In this document: one piece after another, positions 26,707 through 36,464 of the stretch | How positions within the stretch are numbered: position 1 is the stretch's first letter | Layout of the letters: every line of letters starts with the position of its first letter | DNA from: Synechococcus sp. CBW1108 | GTDB taxonomy: Bacteria > Cyanobacteriota > Cyanobacteriia > PCC-6307 > Cyanobiaceae | NCBI RefSeq assembly: GCF_015840335.1 | Contig: NZ_CP060395.1 | Span: 3,075,277-3,139,276, forward strand | Direction of reading: 5' to 3' | Length of the DNA: 64,000 nt | Program-made: the position numbers and the translations under genes | Notes under the pieces: model-generated | Told to the model about the DNA's origin: nothing | The model's input: the letters and a program-made list of their open reading frames with translations, nothing else | Databases searched by the model: none

Positions 26707-29700
26707 ATGGCACTACCAGGCATCAGCAACGCCAACGAGTTCTATTCCGCCCACTACCTCGAGAGCGTTCTGACGAACGACATCAAGAAGGTGCGCGAGC
26801 GCTGGGCTGAAGAGGCCACGGCCCAGCTCCAGGCCGATCCCACCTCAGATGTCTCCACACCGGAGGTGCTGTTCAAGGGGCTGCGCAAACCCTGGCAGAA
26901 ACTGCGCGAGGCCGAGCTGGGAATTGCAAACGACCCAGCCGAGCGCCTGCGGCTCCAGCGTGAGCTGTTCTTCCAGCCTCTGATGCAGGCCCTGGGCTAC
27001 CCCTACGCCCCCAAGCCCGAACCGGTGTTGATCGGTGGTGAGCCCTACCAGATCCCTCTTCTGGCGGAGGTGAACAACGCCAAGGGCGAGCCTTGGCTGT
27101 GGGTGGTGGAGTGCTTCAACCCCAGCGATGAGCCCGCAGACCCGCTCGAGCTCACGATCGCGACGAACTGGGCCTGCCAGATCAACGACCCATCCCTCGG
27201 AATGGTCCTGGAGGGGGAAACCTGGGAGGAACTGATCTCCGAGCGAATCTTCGCGCAGGACATTCCGCCGCGCTGGGTGTTAGCGGTGAGCCGCGACCAG
27301 CTGCTGCTGATCGACCGGCAGAAATGGGCGGCCTCACGGCTGCTGCGCTTTGAGCTCGATACGCTGCTGGGCGAGAACAACCCCGATGCGGTGCTGGCGG
27401 CGGCCACGTTGCTGCACCGCGAGCACACCTGCCCCACAGGCGGCGGCACACCGTTGCTTGATGAGCTGGACGAGAACAGCCATAAGCACGCCTATGAGGT
27501 AAGCGGCGATCTCAAGTACGCCCTGCGCAAATCGATCGAGCTGCTCGGTAATGAGGCGATCCACTGGCGCCGCAGCAAAAGCGAAGGCGTGTTCAAGGGC
27601 AAGACCGACGCCGACCAGCTGACGCTGGAGTGCCTGCGGTACATGTACCGGCTGCTGTTTCTCTTTTATATCGAGAGCCGGCCCGATCTGGGCTATGCGC
27701 CGATGGGCAGTGACGTGTATCGCCTCGGCTACAGCCTCGAAAGCCTGCGCGAGATGGACACCGCCGAGCTCGGCAGCGAGGAAGACAAAGAAGGCACCTA
27801 CATCAGCGACTCACTGGATCGGCTGTTCCAGATGATCTGGGAGGGCTACCCCAAACGTGAGGACGCCACAGCCCAGCTGCCGATAGCCGATGCCGGCGAC
27901 CCCTTTCACGACAGCTTCCGCCTCACACCCCTGAAGGCGCACCTGTTTGACCCCGAGCGCATGCCTGCGCTCACCCGCGTGCGTTTCCGCAACGTGGTGC
28001 TTCGCGAGGTGATCGAGCTGATGTCGCTCACCAAGGAAGGCAAGGGCAAAAGGCGCGGCCGGGTGAGTTACTCCCAGCTGGGCATCAACCAATTGGGTGC
28101 TGTGTATGAGGCGCTGCTGAGCTTTCGGGGCTTCTTTGCAGAAGAAGACCTGTTTGAAGTGCAACCCGCCCCCAAGAAGGACAAAGCAGCCGCCAGCGAT
28201 GACGACGACGAACCAGGAAACAGCAACGAAGAAGGAGGCGATGACACAGACAGCGCCATTGCCAGCGGCCAGGAGCACAACGAGCTGGAAGTGGGTCACT
28301 TCGTAACGGCCGAGCAGCTCAAGGCCTATATGGCAGAAGAGATAGTGGCCGAGAAAGACACCGGTAAACCCAGGTGTCACCCCAAGGGCAGCTTCATCTA
28401 CAGGTTGGCCGGGCGCGACCGCGAAAAAAGCGCCAGCTACTACACGCCCGAATCGCTCACCCAGTGCCTGGTGAAATATGCGCTCAAAGAGCTGCTGCCA
28501 GGTAAAACAGCAGCCGAGATTCTGCAGCTCAAGGTATGTGAGCCAGCAATGGGTTCAGCCGCGTTCTTGAACGAAGTGGTGAACCAGCTGGCCCAGGCCT
28601 ACCTAGAGCTGCGCCAGCAGGAAACCGGACGGAGTATCCCCCACGAGCAGTTCGCCACCGAACTCCAAAAGGTGAAGATGCGCCTGGCCGATCAGAACGT
28701 TTTCGGCATTGACCTCAACCCGGTAGCGGTTGAGCTGGCTGAGGTGAGCCTCTGGCTCAACAGCATCTTTACGCCAGAGAACGGGCGTGCGTTTGTGCCT
28801 TGGTTCAGCCAGCAGCTGGTGTGCGGCAACTCGTTGATCGGTGCCAGGCGCCAGATCTACCGGGTGAACCAGCTACCCACGGGTAGTGGTCGGAAGGCGA
28901 AGCCCAGCAAGCTCTGGCATGAACACGCTCCAGAGGAGCTGGCCTGGGATGTGGAACTGCCGGAAGGTGCAATCTTCCACTTCCTGCTGCCCGATCCGGG
29001 CATGGCTGCCTACAAAGGCAAGGTGATTAAGGAGCTGGAGCCAGAGGCCATCGAGCGCTGCCAGCGCTGGAACAAGGCGTTTGTGGGTGAGGCGTTCAGT
29101 GAGTCCCAGATTTCCCACTTGCTGCGGCTTAGCAAGCTGGTGGATGACCTATGGAAGGCCTGGGCCGAGCAGCAGAAACAGTTACGCCTGCGCACTACCG
29201 ATCCGCTGCCGGTATGGCCAGAGAGCGAAACAACTGGAGCAAACGACGTTGCCTGGACATCGCTGGAACTCAAAGACCGCATCCAAGAGCAGGAGGTAAA
29301 TGGCCGTGATGTGGCTAACACCAATGCCCGCCTGCGGCTGAAGTGGGCGATGGACTACTGGAGTGCGCTTTGGTTCTGGCCAATCAACGAGGCAGGTTCA
29401 TTACCCAGCCGCGATACCTGGCTGCTGGAGCTGAGCATGATCCTGGGTGATCTAGAGCAGGGCGTGACGCCCGAGCTGGGCCAGGGGAATTTATTTGCCG
29501 ACACGCAACCCAGGCAACTTGCGGTGGACTTTTCCGACCGCCACGGCTTTGTGGATGTGGAGAAGCTCAAGGCCGAGTTTGAGCGCCTGCGCCAGGTGGA
29601 AGCGGTGCGCGAGCGCATCCGGCCGCTGCACTGGGATCTGGAATTCGCCGATCTGCTCAAGGGCGGTGGCTTTGATCTGATCGTGGGCAACCCACCCTGG

Positions 29701-31632
29701 CTGAAGGTGGAGTGGGAGGAGAAAGGCGTGATCGGTGATGCCGACCCGATGGTGCTGATCCGCAAGGTGAGTGCCAGCGAACTGGCGAAGCGGAGGAATG
29801 ACGCATTTGCCGTCCATCCAGATCTGCGGGCGGCCTATCTGGAAGAGTTTGAGGGGCAGAACGGTAGTCAGGCATTTCTAAATGCGGTGGGCAATTATCC
29901 GCTATTGAAGGGCAGCCAGACGAATCTCTATAAGTGCTTTCTGCCGCAAGCCTGGCGGGCGGCCTCCGAACAGGGGGTTCAGGGGTTTTTGCATCCGGAG
30001 GGGGTGTATGACGACCCAAAAGGCAAAGCACTTCGAGCCACTCTTTTGCGATCGCTCCGTTGGCATTTTCAATTTCAGAATAAGCTATTCTTATTTTCCG
30101 AAGTGCATGATGAAACTCGCTATAGTATCAACATTTATCAAAAGCGCTCAGGCGCTGATGAGAGCCGTAAGTTTATTACAATTGCAAATCTATTGCATCC
30201 GAAGACTCTTCAGGCCTGCATGCAAGAGGGGGTGACAGGTTTGTCCGTTCCGGGAATCAAAGATGAGAGCGGCAAATGGATCCTAAGTGGCCATCCATCG
30301 CGTGCAGTTTCTGTCGGCATTGCCGAGCTTCAACTTTTTGCCCAATTGTATGATGAGGCTGGGACTTCTGCTTACGAGGCTCGACTACCGTCAATTCATA
30401 CGCATCAGCTCATAAGCGTGCTGGAAAAGTTTGCAAGTGTACCCAGGCGGCTTGGCGATCTCCATGGGGAATACATCGCGCTGGAGATGTGGCATGAAAC
30501 CAATGCTCAGAAAGAAGGCACTATCCGGCGAGACACCAACTTCCCCGACACTATTTCCGAGCTGATCTTGTGTGGCCCACAATTTTATGTGGCTTCTCCA
30601 CTGTACAAGACACCTAGGACAGTTTGCTCTAGTAATCAAGCATTTGATTGTCTTGATCTTGCTGCCCTGCCCGACAACTATCTCCCACGCACCAACTACT
30701 TGCGGGATGTTTCGCCTGCTGAATACCGCGCCCGCACTCCTCGGGTGCCGTGGGGGGAGAAGAAGCCGGTGACGGAATACCCAAGAATCTTTTTTCGGAG
30801 GCAACTCAGCCAGTCAGGGGAAAGGACCCTGATCCCTACACTCATACCCCGTGGCGCTGCACACATCGCGGGTGCACTGAGCGTGACCACGTGCAGAGTG
30901 AATCAGTCAATACGACTTGCATCTGTATCTGCATCAGTTCCAGTCGATTTCTTTGTGAAGACTACCGGCAAGAGTGATATCAGAAATGAACTGGCCAGGC
31001 AGATACCCATGCCCGAGTTTGAATTGGTTAGCGATAGTGCATTGCACGCCAGGATGTTAACTCTGAACTGCCTCACCACCCACTACGCCGATCTCTGGAG
31101 CGAGTGCTGGGTCGAATTCTTCCGCCAGCAACGCTGGGCCAAAGACGATCCACGCCTGCTTAACAGCTTCTTCAGCAATCTCACTCCCATCTGGCAGCGT
31201 GATTGTGCCCTGCGCACCGATTACGCCCGCCGCCAAGCCTTGGTGGAGATCGATGTGCTGGTGGCCCAGGCCCTCAAGCTCACGCTCGATGAACTGATCA
31301 CCATCTATCGCGTGCAGTTTCCGGTGATGCAGCAATACGAACGCGACACCTGGTACGACCGCAATGGCCGCATCGTGTTCACCGCCAGCAAGGGACTCAC
31401 CGGCGTCGGTTTTCCCCGCAAGGGTTCAGGCCGTGGCGCCAACAAAACGACCGGCTGGGAGGACATCGCCGACATGAAGACCGGCACGGTTTCCCGCACG
31501 ATCGTTGATGACACGCTGCCTGGTGGGCCTGTGGAGCGCACGATCACCTATGAGGCACCGTTTGATCTCTGTGATCGGGTGCAGGACTATCGGGTGGCTT
31601 GGGAGTTCTTTGAACGGAATCGCGTCGGATAG
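26707..31632 (+). CDS. drmMI: DISARM-like adenine methyltransferase (DrmMI-type, Eco57I-like)
   Basis: The 1641-residue protein is a large N6-adenine DNA methyltransferase. The opening GISNANEFYSAHYL is typical of the Eco57I-like enzymes of class 1 DISARM. YYTPESLTQCLVKYAL is near 580, motif I VCEPAMGSAAFLNE near 611, and motif IV VGNPPWLKVEW near 995. A charged disordered insert lies near 490-520. DNA between about 30030 and 31070 (residues about 1110-1455) is clearly more AT-rich, perhaps an exchanged target-recognition region. It is cotranscribed with the split helicase (3-base gap), so the methyltransferase may remain active while its helicase partner is broken. Its 3' end overlaps the opposite-strand HEPN gene by 46 bases. 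Confidence 0.82.
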   Translation: MALPGISNANEFYSAHYLESVLTNDIKKVRERWAEEATAQLQADPTSDVSTPEVLFKGLRKPWQKLREAELGIANDPAERLRLQRELFFQPLMQALGYPYAPKPEPVLIGGEPYQIPLLAEVNNAKGEPWLWVVECFNPSDEPADPLELTIATNWACQINDPSLGMVLEGETWEELISERIFAQDIPPRWVLAVSRDQLLLIDRQKWAASRLLRFELDTLLGENNPDAVLAAATLLHREHTCPTGGGTPLLDELDENSHKHAYEVSGDLKYALRKSIELLGNEAIHWRRSKSEGVFKGKTDADQLTLECLRYMYRLLFLFYIESRPDLGYAPMGSDVYRLGYSLESLREMDTAELGSEEDKEGTYISDSLDRLFQMIWEGYPKREDATAQLPIADAGDPFHDSFRLTPLKAHLFDPERMPALTRVRFRNVVLREVIELMSLTKEGKGKRRGRVSYSQLGINQLGAVYEALLSFRGFFAEEDLFEVQPAPKKDKAAASDDDDEPGNSNEEGGDDTDSAIASGQEHNELEVGHFVTAEQLKAYMAEEIVAEKDTGKPRCHPKGSFIYRLAGRDREKSASYYTPESLTQCLVKYALKELLPGKTAAEILQLKVCEPAMGSAAFLNEVVNQLAQAYLELRQQETGRSIPHEQFATELQKVKMRLADQNVFGIDLNPVAVELAEVSLWLNSIFTPENGRAFVPWFSQQLVCGNSLIGARRQIYRVNQLPTGSGRKAKPSKLWHEHAPEELAWDVELPEGAIFHFLLPDPGMAAYKGKVIKELEPEAIERCQRWNKAFVGEAFSESQISHLLRLSKLVDDLWKAWAEQQKQLRLRTTDPLPVWPESETTGANDVAWTSLELKDRIQEQEVNGRDVANTNARLRLKWAMDYWSALWFWPINEAGSLPSRDTWLLELSMILGDLEQGVTPELGQGNLFADTQPRQLAVDFSDRHGFVDVEKLKAEFERLRQVEAVRERIRPLHWDLEFADLLKGGGFDLIVGNPPWLKVEWEEKGVIGDADPMVLIRKVSASELAKRRNDAFAVHPDLRAAYLEEFEGQNGSQAFLNAVGNYPLLKGSQTNLYKCFLPQAWRAASEQGVQGFLHPEGVYDDPKGKALRATLLRSLRWHFQFQNKLFLFSEVHDETRYSINIYQKRSGADESRKFITIANLLHPKTLQACMQEGVTGLSVPGIKDESGKWILSGHPSRAVSVGIAELQLFAQLYDEAGTSAYEARLPSIHTHQLISVLEKFASVPRRLGDLHGEYIALEMWHETNAQKEGTIRRDTNFPDTISELILCGPQFYVASPLYKTPRTVCSSNQAFDCLDLAALPDNYLPRTNYLRDVSPAEYRARTPRVPWGEKKPVTEYPRIFFRRQLSQSGERTLIPTLIPRGAAHIAGALSVTTCRVNQSIRLASVSASVPVDFFVKTTGKSDIRNELARQIPMPEFELVSDSALHARMLTLNCLTTHYADLWSECWVEFFRQQRWAKDDPRLLNSFFSNLTPIWQRDCALRTDYARRQALVEIDVLVAQALKLTLDELITIYRVQFPVMQQYERDTWYDRNGRIVFTASKGLTGVGFPRKGSGRGANKTTGWEDIADMKTGTVSRTIVDDTLPGGPVERTITYEAPFDLCDRVQDYRVAWEFFERNRVG

Positions 31633-32279
31633 GCCAGCTCCTGACTTAGGAACCCATCGCGAACAAGCTCTTTAAGCCGAAGTGAATTGTCGAGGTGACC
31701 GACCAAAGCCTCAGATCCAGCGCGAATGTCTGCGGCGTCGTAAATCATGATTGGCAAACCGGCCAGCTGCTCGTAAGCATTAGCCAGTCCGGTTAATGCG
31801 TTAAGGGAGGCATCAACCTCCTCAATGCGAGGCCATTCAAGAACTGATTGGTCCTCTTTCTGGATTGCATCAACATCAAGATGGGCAACCGCTTTGTTCC
31901 TGCGGCTCTTAAGTCGCTTGGAGCAGTCATGGGCAAGTTGGAGCTTCCCATACAGGTGAATCGTCTGATTCTCCTGGAACATCGCTTCGGCCAACTGAAC
32001 TAGCCGAGAAAAAGTCATGTTCATATTGCTATAGCCTTGCCTTGCAGGATCTAGCAGTCGCACTATGGATAGCTCGATCTGCTGGAGCAAGGCAAACTGC
32101 ACAGCATGAAAAAAGCCACCAGCGCACTGATTAAGGAGGTCAACTCGCTCCTTGGAGTGTCCAAATAAACTCTTGTACTCGTGCCAACGAGAGTGCAGAG
32201 TCACTAGCTGGATTTTCAAGAAGCGATGGGTTTGCCTTAGTTCCTCGCCAGAGCAATGTCCGACCTGGCTGCTACTCAT
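31587..32279 (-). CDS. HEPN/AbiU2-like protein, third gene of a three-gene operon
   Basis: The 230-residue all-helical protein has the HEPN-type ribonuclease motif in RRNKAVAHLD (Arg, five residues, His) near residue 130. An earlier LLQQIELSIVRLLDPARQG segment matches the AbiU2-like group. HEPN proteins of this kind cut RNA and cause growth arrest during phage infection. It is the last gene of an opposite-strand operon after the EcsC/TerB and nuclease genes; its ATG overlaps the nuclease stop by 8 bases. The DNA is AT-richer than the surroundings. Family assignment is by motif only. Confidence 0.65.
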   Translation of the reverse strand: MSSSQVGHCSGEELRQTHRFLKIQLVTLHSRWHEYKSLFGHSKERVDLLNQCAGGFFHAVQFALLQQIELSIVRLLDPARQGYSNMNMTFSRLVQLAEAMFQENQTIHLYGKLQLAHDCSKRLKSRRNKAVAHLDVDAIQKEDQSVLEWPRIEEVDASLNALTGLANAYEQLAGLPIMIYDAADIRAGSEALVGHLDNSLRLKELVRDGFLSQELAYPTRFRSKNSQATR

Positions 32280-32558
32280 CAGCTTTGCCCGCGGCGAGAT
32301 AAGCCTTCTTAACTAGTTCGCTGAGAACCTCAGAGTATGTGACTATCTCTCCCTTACTGAGCCGCAATCGGTATCGCCCCCACCGCTTGTCATAGTCCAT
32401 CACGTCTAACTCAGAGGCCTCGATAGCGGCTTCCGTTTCCTGGGATTGTGGCAATCGCACCTCCACTCTCAAGGCGTTCTTCTGTGGCCTGAACTGGACG
32501 AAGTTATTGGGCTGACCATTTGTGGCCAAACCGATATAAAACTTGTTGTATTTCAGCT
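32272..32558 (-). pseudogene. PD-(D/E)XK-type nuclease gene, 3' part after the IS
   Basis: This is the C-terminal 95 codons of the nuclease gene whose 5' part lies beyond the IS. It reads ELKYNKFYIGLATNGQPN, and later YDKRWGRYRLRLSKGEIV, a common C-terminal module of such proteins. Joined across the IS with one CTAG, the phase is kept (APGLELKYNKF) and the whole gene is 291 residues. Its TAG stop overlaps the HEPN ATG. Confidence 0.8.
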
Positions 32559-32562
32559 CTAG

Positions 32563-34348
32563 GAGGCTGTTGCGCGTAGATCACCCAGCGACACTCCACA
32601 GACGTATCCAAATCTGCCCTGATCCCAGTGACAGCAGTGGATCTGGGCGATAAAATGGGGCATGCAGAAGCGCAAGACCTTTCGTCCCTGGCAGCCGGAG
32701 CAGACCTCCTTGCTGCCGGCCTCACCGAGTGACTGGCTGACCGCTGACCATCAGGTGTATTTCCTGCTCGATCTGGTCGATGAGCTGGATCTGTCGGCGA
32801 TCGTGATCCCTGCCCAGAGCAAAGATCCCCGTGGCGAGAAGGGTTTCGACCCCAGGATGATGACGCTATTGCTGCTTTACGCCTACTGCGTGGGCACGGT
32901 CTCCTCCCGGAAGATTGAGCGGGCCTGCTACGAGGATCTGGCCTTCCGGGTGCTTACCGGCAACCAGCAGCCGGACCACAGCCGGATCAGTGAGTTCCGG
33001 CGCCGCAACCTTGAGGCCCTGAGCGAGCTGTTCGTTCAGATCCTGCGCCTCTGTCAGGCGGCCGGCATGGTCAGCCTGGGCCATGTGGCGCTGGACGGCA
33101 CCAAGGTGCAGGCCAATGCCTCCAAACACAAAGCGATGAGCCACGAGCGGATGCTCAAAGCCGAGGCGCAGCTCGAGAAGGAGATCAAGGAGCTGATGCG
33201 CCGGGCCGAGATCCTTGATGCGCAGGAAGACGGCAAGTACGGCAAAGGCAAGCTGGGCAGTGATCTGCCCAAGGAGCTGCGGCGGCGCGAGGACCGGCTG
33301 AAGAAGATCCGCCATGCCCGACAAGCGTTGGAGGCAGAAGCAGCGGCCGCCGCTGCCCGTGATCGCGCCAAGCAGGCAGCAGAGGCAGAAGCTGCGGTGG
33401 CGGATGCTGCTGCTGCTGCCGATGCCGCAGTAGCGGATGCCAGCGAACAGCAGAAGCTGGCTGGCAAAGCAGCCAAGGCGCAGGAGAAAGCAGAGGCCGC
33501 CAAGGAGCTAGCGATCGAGAAGGCCCAGGAGGCAGGCCTTGAGCCGGAAGGATTGGATCCTCAGCCGGCTGACGCCATGCCTTATCGCGGCCTGGCCCAT
33601 CGGGCCGATGGCAGCCCCACAGCCGCTGCGCAGCGGAACTACACGGATCCAGACAGCCACATCATGAAAAGCGACGGCAACCTGCTGCAGGGCTACAACT
33701 GCCAAGCGGCCGTCGATGGCGATCACCAGGTGATCGTGGCGATGGGCGTCAGCAACCAACCGCCGGATCCAGAGCACCTGGTGCCCATGCTGGAGCGCAC
33801 CATGGCCAACACCACCCAGGTGCCCAGGACGTTCATTGCTGATGCGGGCTACTGGAGTGAGGACAACGTTTCTGCCTGCGAAAAGCGAGGCACCGACCCC
33901 CACATCGCGACGGGCAGGCTGCCGCACGGTCAGCCATTACCACCGATCTATGGCCCGATCCCCAAGGGGCTGGATGCCAAAGGCAAGATGGCCCGCAAGC
34001 TACGCAAGAAAGAAGGCCGAGAGATCTACGCCAAGCGCAAAACGATCGTGGAGCCGGTGTTTGGTCAAACCAAAGAAGTGCGAGGGCTGCGGCGCTTCCT
34101 GCTGCGCGGGCTGGCCAAGGTGAATGGGGAATGGATGCTCTGGGGAACAACCCACAACCTCAACAAGCTGTGGCGCCACCTGAAGAAACAGAGGCTGCAG
34201 GAGGCGATGGCAACGGGATAGGGGGGCAGACCCCCACGGCTGAGCAGAAGTCAGCGAACCGCGTCCGAAATTCAAAGGAAGACGGTAAAGAAAGAAGTGC
34301 CGAGCTGCGCTGGATGGCGTGAGCGGCGGCGCTACGAGCGACACACTC
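32563..34348 (+). mobile_element. IS1182-type insertion sequence, copy 2
   Basis: The copy is the same 1786 bp as copy 1, offset by 8173 bases, with CTAG at 32559-32562 and 34349-34352. It sits in the opposite-strand nuclease gene, in reversed orientation to that gene. I saw no base difference between the copies on reading, so they probably moved recently. Confidence 0.9.
32662..34221 (+). CDS. IS1182-type transposase, copy 2
   Basis: The protein is 519 residues and identical as translated to copy 1, with the same DDE motifs and the same Ala/Glu-rich coiled insert. It is intact. Confidence 0.93.
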   Translation: MQKRKTFRPWQPEQTSLLPASPSDWLTADHQVYFLLDLVDELDLSAIVIPAQSKDPRGEKGFDPRMMTLLLLYAYCVGTVSSRKIERACYEDLAFRVLTGNQQPDHSRISEFRRRNLEALSELFVQILRLCQAAGMVSLGHVALDGTKVQANASKHKAMSHERMLKAEAQLEKEIKELMRRAEILDAQEDGKYGKGKLGSDLPKELRRREDRLKKIRHARQALEAEAAAAAARDRAKQAAEAEAAVADAAAAADAAVADASEQQKLAGKAAKAQEKAEAAKELAIEKAQEAGLEPEGLDPQPADAMPYRGLAHRADGSPTAAAQRNYTDPDSHIMKSDGNLLQGYNCQAAVDGDHQVIVAMGVSNQPPDPEHLVPMLERTMANTTQVPRTFIADAGYWSEDNVSACEKRGTDPHIATGRLPHGQPLPPIYGPIPKGLDAKGKMARKLRKKEGREIYAKRKTIVEPVFGQTKEVRGLRRFLLRGLAKVNGEWMLWGTTHNLNKLWRHLKKQRLQEAMATG

Positions 34349-34937
34349 CTAGCCCTGGAGCGAACTCAGCTACCAATTTCAACACTTCATCGGCCATTGC
34401 TACTGTTGCTTTTGAACCTCTTGCTTCCCAGTAAGCGCGATCGGTCACTTCCTGCAATTCTTCGTCTTCATCCACCAGCCCGAAGCGAGCCTCATCCAGC
34501 ACGGTGGTGAACAGCAGAGACACTGTGCCTGAGAGCTGCACCGCACTCATCTGGATCGCGATCAGGGGAATGGTGCCGTTGAACAGGGAAATCACATTGA
34601 GGAATCTGGCCGTAATCTCCTCTGCCACGATCACCGCCGTGTGCTCGTACTGGGGATAGCGCTTTCGCTCGATGTCCCAGTATTCGATCGTGCGGATGAT
34701 GTGAGATTCATCGGTCTTCCCGAGCTGTACCTCCACCTCGTAGCGGTGGCTGGCCTCCGCGTCCTGGAGAAGCAAATCCAGTCGGCCCGCCCTGGGCTGG
34801 ATGCGCTCCTTGTCCTTGAGCACCACATCCCCCAGCCCAAGGATCTGAGGGTTTTCGGCAATGCGGTCCTGGACCCATCGCTCGGTTAGCTCCGAGTGGC
34901 TCTTGAGTGAGAGTTTGATGATCGGTTCGTACTTCAT
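34349..34937 (-). pseudogene. PD-(D/E)XK-type nuclease gene, 5' part, interrupted by an IS
   Basis: The N-terminal 196 codons contain a PD-(D/E)XK-like site: PRAGRLDLLLQD near 50, followed by RYEVEVQLGKTDESH near 65 (Asp, then Glu-x-x-x-Gln). ITLRT-like helical parts follow. It probably cleaves DNA or acts on nucleic acid with its operon partners. Its ATG overlaps the EcsC/TerB stop (ATGA), a sign of translational coupling. In the present state the frame runs into the IS and stops after five codons, so the protein loses its C-terminal module. Exact family name not recognised. Confidence 0.75.
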
Positions 34938-36406
34938 TTCTTCAGCTGCTCCACCAGCACCGCGAATTGAACCTTGTACTCATCCTGGCTCAGCTCCCCA
35001 GCCGCAAACCGCTGTGTGAGCCGCTCCATCCCGGCCAGGATCACCTCATTGGTTTTCTCCTCCACCGTCGCCTCGAAGACCACCGCTGCGGCGTCCGCCT
35101 CCGCTGGCTTGTCCTTGTTGAAGAGCTTGCCCGCCCAGCCCAGAGCTTCTCCCACCTTCGCTCCGGCTCGACTGGCAAAATCCCCGGCAGCAAACAGCGC
35201 CTGATCAAAGGTGCCATCCTCCCTGCGGAACCGCTTGGCCAACTCGGGCTGTTCCTCCAGCAGCTGCTCATGGCCGAGGGCCTCCAACAGCCGAGCCAGT
35301 ACCCCCTCTTCAGCGGCCTGCAGCTCGCCATCGGCCGCCGCGATCAGGCAAAAGCAGCGCGCCACGGATTCCCGGTTGGCAGGTACCTGTATCGAACGCA
35401 ACGACGCGCAGGCCCCATCGAGATCGGCGTTGACCTTCTCCGCCAGCCGCTGCAGCTCCTCCTCCGGCAGGGCCAGCTGCTTGAGGAAGGTGAGATACAC
35501 CTCCCGTTCCTTGTCATCGAAGTTCCTGTCGGCCAGAGCCAGGGCCATCAGGCCCTCGAGCACCGCCACCTCCGCCTGTTCATTACGGCCGATCTGCCCC
35601 TGCAGCCGCCGGGTCTCCTCCCGCAACGCAGCCGACACGCGCACGCCATGGCGCACCCGCGCTCCCATCACCCGTGTGGTGGCGTAGTTCCAACCCGCTG
35701 AGATCCCCACGCCCACGATCGGCACGGCCGTCTTGAGGATCGCCTTCTGGGTCACCTGCTTGGCGATCCTGGGGCCGAGCACCGTGCCCGCTGCGGCCTG
35801 GATCAGCGGAGTGTTGCCGTGGATCAGGCGAAACAGCTGGGCCCGCGCCACCTCCGGCCCCAAGGCCTTGAGACACAGGCCCCCCACTTCAGCCACCTTC
35901 ACCCCGTAGACCACGGCGAAGAGCCTGGTGAGCTCCTCCGGGTCGTCGGCAGCCAAGGGGATGTCGTACACAAGGTGGAGGTCAAACGCCAAACGCAGCT
36001 GCAGGCGCACGGTGTAGAACACCTCCGCCATCACCGCCGTAATCGCGGCCGGCAAGCCCACTCCGGCGGTGAGCACCGCTGCACTGGCCGTGGCCCCTGA
36101 GAGCCCACCGGCAATGGCTGCGTTTTTTTCTGCCAGTTCGCAGAGCTTGCCGGCAATCGCATCGGTGGGGAGGCCGGGGTACTTGCCCCGCAGGTAGGCG
36201 GCCCCGCCCTGTTCCATCACCTTGCGCTCGTAGCTGCCCAGGCAGCTCATGAGGAACTTGTTGAACCAGGTGCCGTCCTTGATCGCCTGAACCCCGAAGG
36301 ACTGGACGGTGTGCTTCAGATCCGCGAATTCCTGCAGGATCCCGGCCTTTATCGCCTCAGGGTCATAGCCGCCATCACCATTGCCGGCTGGGTTGGAGTT
36401 GGCCAC
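34934..36406 (-). CDS. EcsC-like membrane protein with C-terminal TerB-like domain
   Basis: The 490-residue protein has an EcsC-like region (residues about 60-235) with two hydrophobic stretches (GGLSGATASAAVLTAGVGLP; AVPIVGVGISAG) and the typical RLQLRLAFDLHLVYDIPL near 150. A TerB-like helical domain follows (about 265-370: EGLMALALADRNFDDKERE, then CFCLIAAADGELQAAEE). A charged tail with EVILAGMERL ends the protein. The start is GTG at 36406. It heads a three-gene operon with a nuclease and an HEPN-like gene, all coupled by overlaps. EcsC and TerB domains are associated with membrane and stress or phage-related functions; the defence role here is inferred. Confidence 0.72.
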   Translation of the reverse strand: MANSNPAGNGDGGYDPEAIKAGILQEFADLKHTVQSFGVQAIKDGTWFNKFLMSCLGSYERKVMEQGGAAYLRGKYPGLPTDAIAGKLCELAEKNAAIAGGLSGATASAAVLTAGVGLPAAITAVMAEVFYTVRLQLRLAFDLHLVYDIPLAADDPEELTRLFAVVYGVKVAEVGGLCLKALGPEVARAQLFRLIHGNTPLIQAAAGTVLGPRIAKQVTQKAILKTAVPIVGVGISAGWNYATTRVMGARVRHGVRVSAALREETRRLQGQIGRNEQAEVAVLEGLMALALADRNFDDKEREVYLTFLKQLALPEEELQRLAEKVNADLDGACASLRSIQVPANRESVARCFCLIAAADGELQAAEEGVLARLLEALGHEQLLEEQPELAKRFRREDGTFDQALFAAGDFASRAGAKVGEALGWAGKLFNKDKPAEADAAAVVFEATVEEKTNEVILAGMERLTQRFAAGELSQDEYKVQFAVLVEQLKK

Positions 36407-36464
36407 AGGGGGGAGGTGGTAGTGGGGGATGTCTACTCACAATCCCGTTCAATCGGTCGCATTC

